NCBI GenBank assembly: GCA_043806735.1
Contig: JAZDGR010000100.1
Span: 1-11,334 of the forward strand
Direction of reading: 5' to 3'
DNA from: QYOJ01 sp043806735
GTDB lineage: Bacteria; Bacteroidota; Bacteroidia; Bacteroidales; FEN-979
DNA: 11,334 nt
The translations under genes were made by a program, and so were the position numbers. A model generated the notes under the pieces. The model worked only from the letters and a program-made list of their open reading frames with translations, was not told the DNA's origin and made no database searches. This document shows, piece by piece, positions 1 through 6,753 of the stretch (positions are counted from its first letter, which is position 1; each line of letters starts with the position of its first letter).

Positions 1-1
1 A

Positions 2-1102
2 CAAAACATCAAAGAGATCATCGACTTCGGCGATCTGCAGGTCTTCCAGGGCGCCACCACCTACCCGTGCATCTTCATCAGCGGTAAAGGTCCTGTGGAA
101 ACTGCCATCAGAGTCACCTCCATGAAAACCCTGGCCTTGGATTCCCTTGCCGGGTATGTGGATGAACACCGGGTGACGATCGACCAGGTCTCGCTCGATG
201 ATGCAGGCTGGAACCTGGGACCAGAGTCCGAACAACAGTTACTGACGAAAATCAGGGCAGCAGGAATTCCATTGGGAGAATATGTGAAAGGAAAAATATA
301 CCGGGGAGTGCTGACCGGCCTTAATGAGGCTTTTGTGATCGATGCAGCCACGCGCGACCGGCTGATCGCGGAGGATCCCCGCAGCGCCGAAGTAATCAAA
401 CCCTTCCTGACCGGGCGTGACATCAAGCGGTACCAGGCGCCAAAGAGTGATAAGTACCTGATCTTTTTTCCACGGGGCTACACGAATGAACAGCGGAATA
501 ACAAGGGCTATCCCTGGCGATGGATACAGGAGAATTACCCAGCCGTTGCAAATTACCTTGAACCATTTGAAACCAAAGCAAAGAAGCGGTACGACAAAGG
601 AGATTACTGGTGGGAATTAAGAGCCTGCGATTACTACGCCGAATTCGAGAAGCCGAAGATTATTTACCAGGTGTTTCAAGTATCACCTTGTTTCATCTGG
701 GACACGGAGGGCTATTTTTGCAACAATGCTATCTGGATCATTCCAACTGAGGACCAGATCCTTTTGGCAATTCTGAACTCAAAGCTAGGCTTGTATTTGA
801 TTTCCAAGAACTGCACAAAAATTCAGAACGGTTATCAACTCATTTTCAAATATCTTGAAAAGGTTCCAATAAAATCTATTGATGAAGGCAATACTTCCGA
901 AAAACCCCTCCGCGACGCCATCATCACCAGCGTTGACCTGATCCTTCAGTTAAACAAAGATTTGCAAGCCTCCACGCTCCCCGATCAGAAGGAGCAGCTC
1001 AAAGCCCGGATTGATCACTGCGACGAAAAGATCGACAGGATGGTTTACCGGCTTTACGGGCTAACTGAGGAGGAAATTAAGATTGTTGAAAATTTCCGGT
1101 GA
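2..1102 (+). CDS. C-terminal part of type IIG restriction-modification / Eco57I-like DNA methyltransferase with TaqI-like specificity domain (5' end outside window)
   Basis: The frame is open from base 2, so the gene enters from the left and only its last 366 residues are visible. The fragment begins just after the catalytic methyltransferase core, with a segment containing EIIDFGD, VFQGA and TYPCIFI that is typical of Eco57I/TaqI-class N6-adenine methyltransferases. The TaqI-like target-recognition domain follows: IYRGVLTGLNEAF at fragment residues 99-111, IKPFLTGRDIKRY at 132-144, KPKIIY near 217-222 and LLAILNSKL at 254-262. The C-terminus (333-363) is a helical tail with the family signature IDRMVYRLYGL followed by TEEEIKIVE. 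Such proteins methylate a specific DNA site, and type IIG members also carry a nuclease domain at the N-terminus, which is not visible here, so a methyltransferase-only or BREX PglX-like enzyme remains possible. GTG at base 95 is only an internal codon. The middle of the specificity domain (about 781-900) is markedly AT-rich. A 47-bp gap separates it from the ORF6N gene. Confidence 0.85.
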   Translation, partial: QNIKEIIDFGDLQVFQGATTYPCIFISGKGPVETAIRVTSMKTLALDSLAGYVDEHRVTIDQVSLDDAGWNLGPESEQQLLTKIRAAGIPLGEYVKGKIYRGVLTGLNEAFVIDAATRDRLIAEDPRSAEVIKPFLTGRDIKRYQAPKSDKYLIFFPRGYTNEQRNNKGYPWRWIQENYPAVANYLEPFETKAKKRYDKGDYWWELRACDYYAEFEKPKIIYQVFQVSPCFIWDTEGYFCNNAIWIIPTEDQILLAILNSKLGLYLISKNCTKIQNGYQLIFKYLEKVPIKSIDEGNTSEKPLRDAIITSVDLILQLNKDLQASTLPDQKEQLKARIDHCDEKIDRMVYRLYGLTEEEIKIVENFR

Positions 1103-1119
1103 AAAAGGTATAACCTTTT
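1103..1119 (+). terminator. Small perfect hairpin after the methyltransferase gene
   Basis: AAAAGGT, loop ATA, ACCTTTT forms a perfect 7-bp stem that begins immediately after the TGA stop codon. It is followed by GGGG rather than a T-run, so it is a poor intrinsic terminator. It may instead be an attenuating or processing structure between the methyltransferase and the ORF6N gene. Confidence 0.25.
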
Positions 1120-1149
1120 GGGGACAAAGGCGATTAACCAGGAAAAAAT

Positions 1150-1554
1150 ATGGAAATAGCCAGCCCCAATACTATTCCGGATGAAGCGATCATCCATAAA
1201 ATTTTTCTTGTTCGGGGGCAAAAAGTAATGCTTGACAAGGATTTAGCTGCCCTTTACGGGGTTGGAACAAGAGATCTGAATAAGGCAGTGAAAAGAAATC
1301 CAAAACGATTTCCGGAAGACTTTATATTTCAATTGACACAAAAAGAAGTCGAAGACTTGATGTTCCACTCTGGAACATCAAGTTGGGGAGGCCGGAGAAA
1401 ACTTCTTAATGCCTTTACCGAGCAAGGAATCGCCATGTTATCACCTGATGATCAGCCATTTCACATGGCTCTCTTTCCCCTGGTTCCGGATCCGGACCAT
1501 ATACATGCCGGAAGACAACAACCCGGTGTCGAGCCAGATTTTCTGATCCTGTGA
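1150..1554 (+). CDS. ORF6N-domain DNA-binding protein, 3'-truncated (probable gene remnant)
   Basis: Residues 10-97 match the ORF6N (KilA-N-related) DNA-binding domain: IHKIFLVRGQKVMLDKDLAALYGV, split here as KIFLVRGQKVMLDKDLA then ALYGV, followed by LNKAVKRN, RFPEDFIFQLT and AFTEQGIAMLS. Family members normally continue after AMLS with a segment beginning SVL and further helices. Here the similarity stops at about base 1440 and the remaining 37 residues are read antisense through the end of the converging secreted-protein gene, so they are not a natural C-terminus. ATG at 1150 has an AGG 7 bases upstream, a plausible ribosome-binding site. ORF6N genes are often found in phages and beside or within restriction-modification loci in Bacteroidota, which fits the upstream methyltransferase. 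The gene overlaps its neighbour by 114 bases tail to tail. It is most likely a remnant left by a rearrangement, although a shortened DNA-binding protein could still be made. Confidence 0.8.
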   Translation: MEIASPNTIPDEAIIHKIFLVRGQKVMLDKDLAALYGVGTRDLNKAVKRNPKRFPEDFIFQLTQKEVEDLMFHSGTSSWGGRRKLLNAFTEQGIAMLSPDDQPFHMALFPLVPDPDHIHAGRQQPGVEPDFLIL

Positions 1555-3228
1555 TTCGGGACGGACCGGGGATGAAAAAATCAGCTGCCCGGCACTGCTG
1601 AATAGCGCCAGATCTACTGTTCCGGAGACAGGTTTATAAAAAACCAGCCAGGAACCTTCTGCAGTGGGATTGGGACGAATGGAAATCTCCTGTTCTGTGC
1701 CTGAGTTCTGCGGTATTCCGGCGGGTCCCAGATTCCCATCCAGAGTGATATTCTGGGCAAACACCGCGCCTTCAGGGTCGAACTGCGAATTTCTGTTCTC
1801 GCCCCAGGATACGACGTAGATATCCCCTGAAAGGTCCGACATGCGGGGATAAAACTTGGTGCCTTCGGTGGCTGCCATCAGTGCTTGATGCTGAGGCCAG
1901 GTCAGATTCCCTGCCGTGTCGATCCGCATCGCAAAAAGCTGATCGAACGTGACGGTATCGGGACCGATAATCGAATCGAATCCCCGGTCGACCAGCAGTA
2001 CCATATCCCCGGAGGGTGTCTCTTTGGTACTGGTCAGATACCAGATTGTATCCATGGTAAATCCGGCAAACACTTTTCCAAGATCGCCCCATCTTAGTGA
2101 TCCATCCGCTCCGATTTTTTGTCCGAGCATACCGAAGGAGTCGTAAATCCCTATCGCCCGGTATTCATCCCAGAAAACATATGTCGCCTGGGAGGCTGGT
2201 TCAAACGCTACCATCGGTTCCACCCGGTCGTATCCGGCATTAAATGGAGAGACCGCGATGCCGTTGACCGGCCATTTCAGGTTCCCGGCCGAATCGACCT
2301 GCTGGATATAAATATTGGAATAGTCGGTTTCAAACCGGTCGTCGGGCCATGCGACAATGATGCCCTGATGCTCATCCTGAACCGGGTAGAGGATGATGAA
2401 TTCAGGAACTACGTAGGCAGAATCCCCATGATCACAGATCGCTACCTTGTTTGGCCACACCGGTTGGCCGTTCGCATCATAGCGCTGCGCATAGATATAG
2501 GTGTACCATTCACGTCCCAACCCTGTTCCTTTTTCGAATTTGCGCTGCCATACCAGGATGAACTCATCGTCTCCCACTGGGAGTAAGTTGGGAAAAATGC
2601 TGGTGCTATCCCCGTCGGTTACCGAGATGGGTTCAGTCCAGAGAGGGACGCCCTCCGGGGAGAGTTTCTGGATCCGGATGAAAAATTTATCCCCGAAAAT
2701 ATCCGGCCGATCCCCGTTCCAGGCAACCAGTACATTATGATCATTGGTGAGGGCAATTACCGGAGAGTGCGAATCATAGTCGCCCATATTGACCTGAATG
2801 CCATTGGTGTCCCAAACTGCATGCTTGTCGGGGGCAATGGAATAGACAGAGACGTGGCTGAATCCGGTCCCACCGCGGAGGTCCTCCATCGCGAGGATGG
2901 CATTTCCTGTATTATCCACTTTCAGCGAGTAATCAGACAGCCAGGTGTCGCAGGGTTGATCACTGACCTGAATTCCATCGGTTCCCCATAAAAGATAACC
3001 GTTCGCATCCACCTGCTGAAGCCAGAGGTGATAATTGTCGTTTTTATCGTACAGTTGCTGCCAGTTTGAGATGTAGAACGTTCCCTGGGGAGAGGCGATG
3101 ATTTTCGGAAATGTACGATCGAGACCGGTTCCGGCAACCATCGTGTTGACTGAAGGATCGCTGCTCCATTGGGAAAGAGCGCCCATAGGGATTCCCAATG
3201 CAAGGCAGAGAAATAACCGGAATTTCAT
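1441..3228 (-). CDS. Secreted propeller-like repeat protein with T9SS type A sorting domain
   Basis: This is a complete 595-residue protein. Residues 1-20 form a signal peptide ending GALSQ. The body (about 60-500) consists of seven repeats of the form (V/I)D-x-x-G-x-x-x-W followed by G(I)xV, with the anchoring Trp at residues 81, 139, 197, 258, 319, 380 and 444. The spacings of 58, 58, 61, 61, 61 and 64 suggest a seven-bladed beta-propeller, and an eighth degenerate copy lies near 497-502. Residues 515-595 match the Por secretion system C-terminal sorting domain: SIRPNPT, SSAGQLIFS, LSSGMYMVRI and a terminal KWLIIR. In Bacteroidota this domain directs outer-membrane translocation by the type IX system, followed by release or surface anchoring. 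No catalytic motif was recognised, so the ligand is unknown. The start is ATG at 3228, with a Bacteroidota-type promoter just upstream. The stop codon abuts the point where the ORF6N homology ends, with no terminator visible between the genes. Confidence 0.88.
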   Translation of the reverse strand: MKFRLFLCLALGIPMGALSQWSSDPSVNTMVAGTGLDRTFPKIIASPQGTFYISNWQQLYDKNDNYHLWLQQVDANGYLLWGTDGIQVSDQPCDTWLSDYSLKVDNTGNAILAMEDLRGGTGFSHVSVYSIAPDKHAVWDTNGIQVNMGDYDSHSPVIALTNDHNVLVAWNGDRPDIFGDKFFIRIQKLSPEGVPLWTEPISVTDGDSTSIFPNLLPVGDDEFILVWQRKFEKGTGLGREWYTYIYAQRYDANGQPVWPNKVAICDHGDSAYVVPEFIILYPVQDEHQGIIVAWPDDRFETDYSNIYIQQVDSAGNLKWPVNGIAVSPFNAGYDRVEPMVAFEPASQATYVFWDEYRAIGIYDSFGMLGQKIGADGSLRWGDLGKVFAGFTMDTIWYLTSTKETPSGDMVLLVDRGFDSIIGPDTVTFDQLFAMRIDTAGNLTWPQHQALMAATEGTKFYPRMSDLSGDIYVVSWGENRNSQFDPEGAVFAQNITLDGNLGPAGIPQNSGTEQEISIRPNPTAEGSWLVFYKPVSGTVDLALFSSAGQLIFSSPVRPESQDQKIWLDTGLLSSGMYMVRIRNQGKESHVKWLIIR

Positions 3229-3257
3229 AGGAAACAGGTTTAGGATTAATACGCGTC

Positions 3258-3288
3258 TAAAGGTACTCTATATTCCGGGATCATGCAA
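3258..3288 (-). promoter_or_regulatory. Predicted Bacteroidota-type promoter for the propeller/T9SS gene
   Basis: Read on the minus strand, TTG (3288-3286), a 20-base spacer and TACCTTTA (3265-3258) match the Bacteroidota -33 TTG and -7 TAnnTTTG pattern except for the last base. The start codon at 3228 would then follow an untranslated leader of roughly 20-25 bases. The prediction is by consensus only. Confidence 0.45.
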
Positions 3289-3300
3289 GCATCATGCAAG
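3280..3300. repeat. Two tandem copies of a 10-bp motif in the divergent promoter region
   Basis: ATCATGCAAG occurs at 3280-3289 and again at 3291-3300, separated by one base (11-bp period). The first copy overlaps the predicted -33 element of the minus-strand gene, and ATGC-AA-GCAT within it is an inverted repeat. Repeats on the same face of the helix in a divergent promoter could be regulator-binding sites, but no regulator can be identified. Confidence 0.4.
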
Positions 3301-3309
3301 AAAAATTTT

Positions 3310-3334
3310 CTGTATTTTTACAGCATCTTCTGTA
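3310..3334 (+). promoter_or_regulatory. Possible -7 box inside a CTGTA inverted repeat, upstream of the IgGFc-like gene
   Basis: CTGTA (3310-3314), TTTT, TACAG (3319-3323) is a perfect inverted repeat, and a third CTGTA half-site lies at 3330-3334, 20 bases after the first. TATTTTTA (3313-3320) inside the repeat resembles the Bacteroidota -7 box TAnnTTTG. No convincing -33 TTG is present at the expected distance. It could be a promoter with an overlapping operator for the gene starting at 3347. Confidence 0.3.
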
Positions 3335-3346
3335 ATCACGCCCGGC

Positions 3347-6300
3347 TTGAGACAAATCGTTTTCATCGTTGTACTGATCCTGATTTCCGGCGCTATAAAT
3401 GCCCAGGTTGATAAGGAGTTTTGGTTTGTGGGGCCGGAATTGGCCGAAGGCCATGGAGATCGTCCCATTTACATTCGCATCTCTACTATGGAGGATACGG
3501 CCAACATCATTTTGCGCATGCCGGCAAACCTCTCATTTACTCCGATTACTCAACAGATCAACCCAAACACCACATTCAGTATCAATCTGACTCCCTGGAT
3601 TGATATCATTGAGAACAAGCCCGCCAACCAGATACTGAACAATGGCCTTCTCCTGACATCTGACAAGGTCGTTACAGCCTATTATGAATGCGCACATCCC
3701 AACAATCCGGGGATATTTTCAATGAAAGGGAAAAATGCCAAAGGAACCGATTTCTATATTGTTTCGCAAAACGATTACTATAATCAGGTTGGCCAGGAAT
3801 CGTTTGACATCGTAGCGACAGAAGACAATACCACCGTCACCATTATCCCTTCTGACGATATTGTAGGCCATAACGCAGGGATACCCTTTACAGTGACCCT
3901 GAATAAAGGCCAGACCTATTCTGCCCGGGCTCTCTATACCACCGCTCCCCGCACCCTTTCAGGCTCCAAGATCACAGCAGACAAACCCATTGCGATCTCC
4001 TGGCAGGATGATTCAATCCGTCAGGGCAGTGCGTATGATGTCATCTGTGATCAGATCATTCCGAACAACATCCTGGGATTGGAATATATTGCCATCCGGG
4101 GATATGCCAATACCAATGAGCGGATCTATGTTTGTGGAACCAAAAATAACACGTTGATCTGGATCGATGGGAATCCCACTCCGGTAGCTACCATACAGGC
4201 AGGTGAACTTTTCAAATACCAATTGCCCGGGGGCAATAATACAGCCTACCTCGAATCTTCGGAGCCTGTTCATGTGTTGCATCTTTCCGGTTATAACAAC
4301 GAATTTGGTGGCTCCATCCTGCCCCAGGATTCCTGCACCGGGTCTTCCCAGATTGGTTTCAACCGTACCAATAACAATACATTCGCGTTATTGATTCTTA
4401 CCCGGAGTGGCAATGAGGGCAGTTTTCTCGTTAACGGATCGGCTGCCATCATAACCGCAACTGATTTTTCGTTGGTGCCCGGAACCGGCAATGCATGGGT
4501 TTATGCACGAAAACAGTTAACAACTGCACAGGTTCCGGTCGGGCCCAACCTGATCCAGAATACGATGGGAAAGTTTCACCTGGGGATCCTGCATCAAACC
4601 GGAGCAAGCGCTGAATATGGGTATTTCAGTGATTTCAGCAGCCTTTATCTGGGCGCCGATGCGAATATCTGTCCGAATGACAGCATGATCCTCGATGGAG
4701 GAGCTAACATGACAACTTATATCTGGCAGAGACTGGTCGGTGGAACCTGGATACAAGTTGGCGCCAATCGTTTCTACACAGTGCATGATAGTGGGTATTA
4801 TGCATGCAACGTCAATGGGAACTTCTGTACCCTGATGGACACGATCCATATAGGCTTTTATCCCGGTGCCACTGTTACTCTGGGACCGGATACATCTATC
4901 TGCATCGGCACCTCCATCACCTTCGATCCCGGTTTATTCGTTTATTATCTGTGGAACACAGGATATACAGGCCGGCAACTGACTGCGGATACCGGTGGAG
5001 TCTATTGGGTGGGAGTGGTAAATAACAACAATTGTATTGGGTATGACACGATCCTCCTTTCCATTGATTCACTGCCTTTGGCCAACCAAGCTATCCTGGG
5101 CCCGGATACGGTATGTCAGGGACAAGCTGGTGTCATTTATTCTGTGGACAGTCTTCGGTTTGCAACCTCTTATAGCTGGACTCTTCCCCCGGGAGCAAAC
5201 GGGAGTAGTGATTCCTCGGAAATAGTCCTTGATTTTGCCCATACCGCCACCTCCGGGCAACTCAAAGTCAGGGGGCTGAACGAATGCGGAGATGGTCCGG
5301 ACACTTCGTTTGTGATCAATGTAAAACTTCTTCCTCTTGCGTCAGGAGGGATTACCGGGCCCGATACCGTTTGCCAGACCGAGACAGGTGTTATGTTTAC
5401 TGCCCAAACCATTCCAAATGCCCTTTCCTATACCTGGATACTACCCCCGGGAGCAAGTCTGATCAGCGGTGCCGGAACCAATAGTATCCAGGTAAGCTTT
5501 AGTTCGACAGCCTCTTCCGGTTCGATCCTGGTGTTTGGAGAAAATACATGCGGATATGGCGACACCACGGTTTTTCCGCTTGTGGTTAAGTCCCTGCCAG
5601 CAACTGCCGGAAGTATCACCGGAACCACTCCCGTTTGCCAGTACCAGTCGGGGGTTACCTATTCCATCACACCGGTCCAGTATGCAACTTCATACATTTG
5701 GTCCTATTCCGGGAACGGCGCGACTATTTTCAATAACGGCTCTTCGGCTTCCATTGGTTTCTCCACTACGGCAACCGGGGGAATCCTGACGGTTAAAGGG
5801 CAGAACGCCTGCGGCTTCGGCCCCGTGTCGCCCGGTTTTACTATTCAGGTAAATCCCAAACCCGATGTAAGCCTGCAGATCTGCCAGACCATCACTTCCC
5901 GTAATGCTCAGCCATTTGTCCTTAAAGGAGGTGTCCCGCTGGGAGGGAACTATTCCGGTACCGGCGTTTCGGGAGGATGGTTTACTCCTTCTACGGTGCC
6001 ACTGTTCATGGATTCGGTGACGGTGACTTACAGTTACACCAACCTGTACAATTGCCCCTATTTTGCTACTCAAAAAATTGTCGTTTTATCCGCTCCGGTC
6101 TTTACCTGCGGAGATTCCCTGACCGACATCCGCGATCACCGGAAATACCCGACAGTCGCAATCGGTTCCCAGTGCTGGATGGCTGCCAACCTGAATTACG
6201 GGACGATGATCTTGTCATCATTGCATCAACGGGATAATTGCATCCCTGAAAAATACTGTTACAACGATCTGACTGCCAACTGCCAACTGCACACTGCCTA

Positions 6301-6697
6301 CTATCAATGGGATGAAGTGATGCAGTACGCCGAAACCCCCGGACTGCAAGGCCTTTGTCCGCCCGGATGGCATATCCCGACCGAAGGGGAATGGAACACC
6401 TTATTTACCTTTTACATTTCCAACGGATTTGCTGGAAGTCCGCTGAAAAGCAGCGGCTATTCAGGCTTTCACGCCCTCCTCTCCGGAATCCGGTTCCACA
6501 ACAGCATCTGGAAATTCCCCTCGTCGGATCCCGTCCTGCGATCCATCCTCTACTGGTCTTCTACCGTACACGGTCCCTATAAAGCTTGGGCGCACGGCAT
6601 GAACGAAGTGGCTGCCGATATCGAATACACGCCGAGCGTGTCGTTTTATCCGGCCTTGCGGTCAAATGGGTTTGCGGTGAGGTGCATGAAAGACTGA
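3347..6697 (+). CDS. Giant secreted protein: IgGFc-binding-like N-terminus, PKD-like repeats, C-terminal FISUMP domain
   Basis: I place the start at TTG 3347, giving 1116 residues. It is the only start that puts a signal peptide (residues 1-19, hydrophobic IVFIVVLILI, cleavage near AINA/Q) at the N-terminus. An in-frame ATG at 3098 would lie inside the divergent gene and add 83 non-secretory residues. Residues 20-430 resemble the IgGFc-binding protein N-terminal domain: GTDFYIVSQND, FDIVATEDNTTVTIIPS, ADKPIAISWQDD, VHVLHLSGYNNEFGGSILP. Ig-like segments follow at 435-502 and 508-574 (LGPDTSICIG). Three PKD-like repeats of about 88 residues lie at 576-663, 664-750 and 751-839, each starting near GPDTVCQ or an equivalent. 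An Ig-like domain occupies 840-915 and a FISUMP domain 921-1116 (RKYPTVAIGSQCWMAANLN, CPPGWHIPTEGEW, LYWSST, VRC near the end). No T9SS sorting domain was recognised. The protein probably acts at the cell surface in adhesion or recognition, which is an inference from architecture. It is followed after 56 bases by its paralogue. Confidence 0.87.
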   Translation: MRQIVFIVVLILISGAINAQVDKEFWFVGPELAEGHGDRPIYIRISTMEDTANIILRMPANLSFTPITQQINPNTTFSINLTPWIDIIENKPANQILNNGLLLTSDKVVTAYYECAHPNNPGIFSMKGKNAKGTDFYIVSQNDYYNQVGQESFDIVATEDNTTVTIIPSDDIVGHNAGIPFTVTLNKGQTYSARALYTTAPRTLSGSKITADKPIAISWQDDSIRQGSAYDVICDQIIPNNILGLEYIAIRGYANTNERIYVCGTKNNTLIWIDGNPTPVATIQAGELFKYQLPGGNNTAYLESSEPVHVLHLSGYNNEFGGSILPQDSCTGSSQIGFNRTNNNTFALLILTRSGNEGSFLVNGSAAIITATDFSLVPGTGNAWVYARKQLTTAQVPVGPNLIQNTMGKFHLGILHQTGASAEYGYFSDFSSLYLGADANICPNDSMILDGGANMTTYIWQRLVGGTWIQVGANRFYTVHDSGYYACNVNGNFCTLMDTIHIGFYPGATVTLGPDTSICIGTSITFDPGLFVYYLWNTGYTGRQLTADTGGVYWVGVVNNNNCIGYDTILLSIDSLPLANQAILGPDTVCQGQAGVIYSVDSLRFATSYSWTLPPGANGSSDSSEIVLDFAHTATSGQLKVRGLNECGDGPDTSFVINVKLLPLASGGITGPDTVCQTETGVMFTAQTIPNALSYTWILPPGASLISGAGTNSIQVSFSSTASSGSILVFGENTCGYGDTTVFPLVVKSLPATAGSITGTTPVCQYQSGVTYSITPVQYATSYIWSYSGNGATIFNNGSSASIGFSTTATGGILTVKGQNACGFGPVSPGFTIQVNPKPDVSLQICQTITSRNAQPFVLKGGVPLGGNYSGTGVSGGWFTPSTVPLFMDSVTVTYSYTNLYNCPYFATQKIVVLSAPVFTCGDSLTDIRDHRKYPTVAIGSQCWMAANLNYGTMILSSLHQRDNCIPEKYCYNDLTANCQLHTAYYQWDEVMQYAETPGLQGLCPPGWHIPTEGEWNTLFTFYISNGFAGSPLKSSGYSGFHALLSGIRFHNSIWKFPSSDPVLRSILYWSSTVHGPYKAWAHGMNEVAADIEYTPSVSFYPALRSNGFAVRCMKD
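6107..6694 (+). repeat. FISUMP-encoding module, copy 1 (paralogous to 9553-10140)
   Basis: This segment encodes residues 921-1116 of the first giant protein. It aligns without any gap to residues 934-1129 of the second, with about 150 of 196 residues identical by hand count. All seven cysteines coincide (921, 943, 965, 971, 979, 1004 and 1113 in this copy). Homology extends upstream into the preceding Ig-like domain (AQPFVLKGGVP here, AQPFTLKGAVP there). Confidence 0.85.
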
Positions 6698-6710
6698 GCA
6701 TCAATTTTCT

Positions 6711-6736
6711 AAAATATCTAGTTTTTTTAGATTTTT
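6711..6736 (+). terminator. Weak AT-rich hairpin between the two FISUMP genes
   Basis: AAAATATCTA, a GTTTTTT loop and TAGATTTTT can pair imperfectly just after the stop at 6697. The stem is entirely A+T-rich and so weak, and it may only partly terminate transcription. The 56-bp intergenic space also holds TACTTTTA (6742-6749), a -7-like box too close to the GTG start at 6754 to give a normal leader. Co-transcription of the two genes is therefore plausible. Confidence 0.25.
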
Positions 6737-6753
6737 CTATGTACTTTTAAACC

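Noticed and set aside
1441..1554. C-terminal 37 residues of the ORF6N reading frame as a genuine domain
   Set aside because: The bases are the antisense of a well-formed T9SS sorting domain, and the peptide does not resemble the usual ORF6N continuation.
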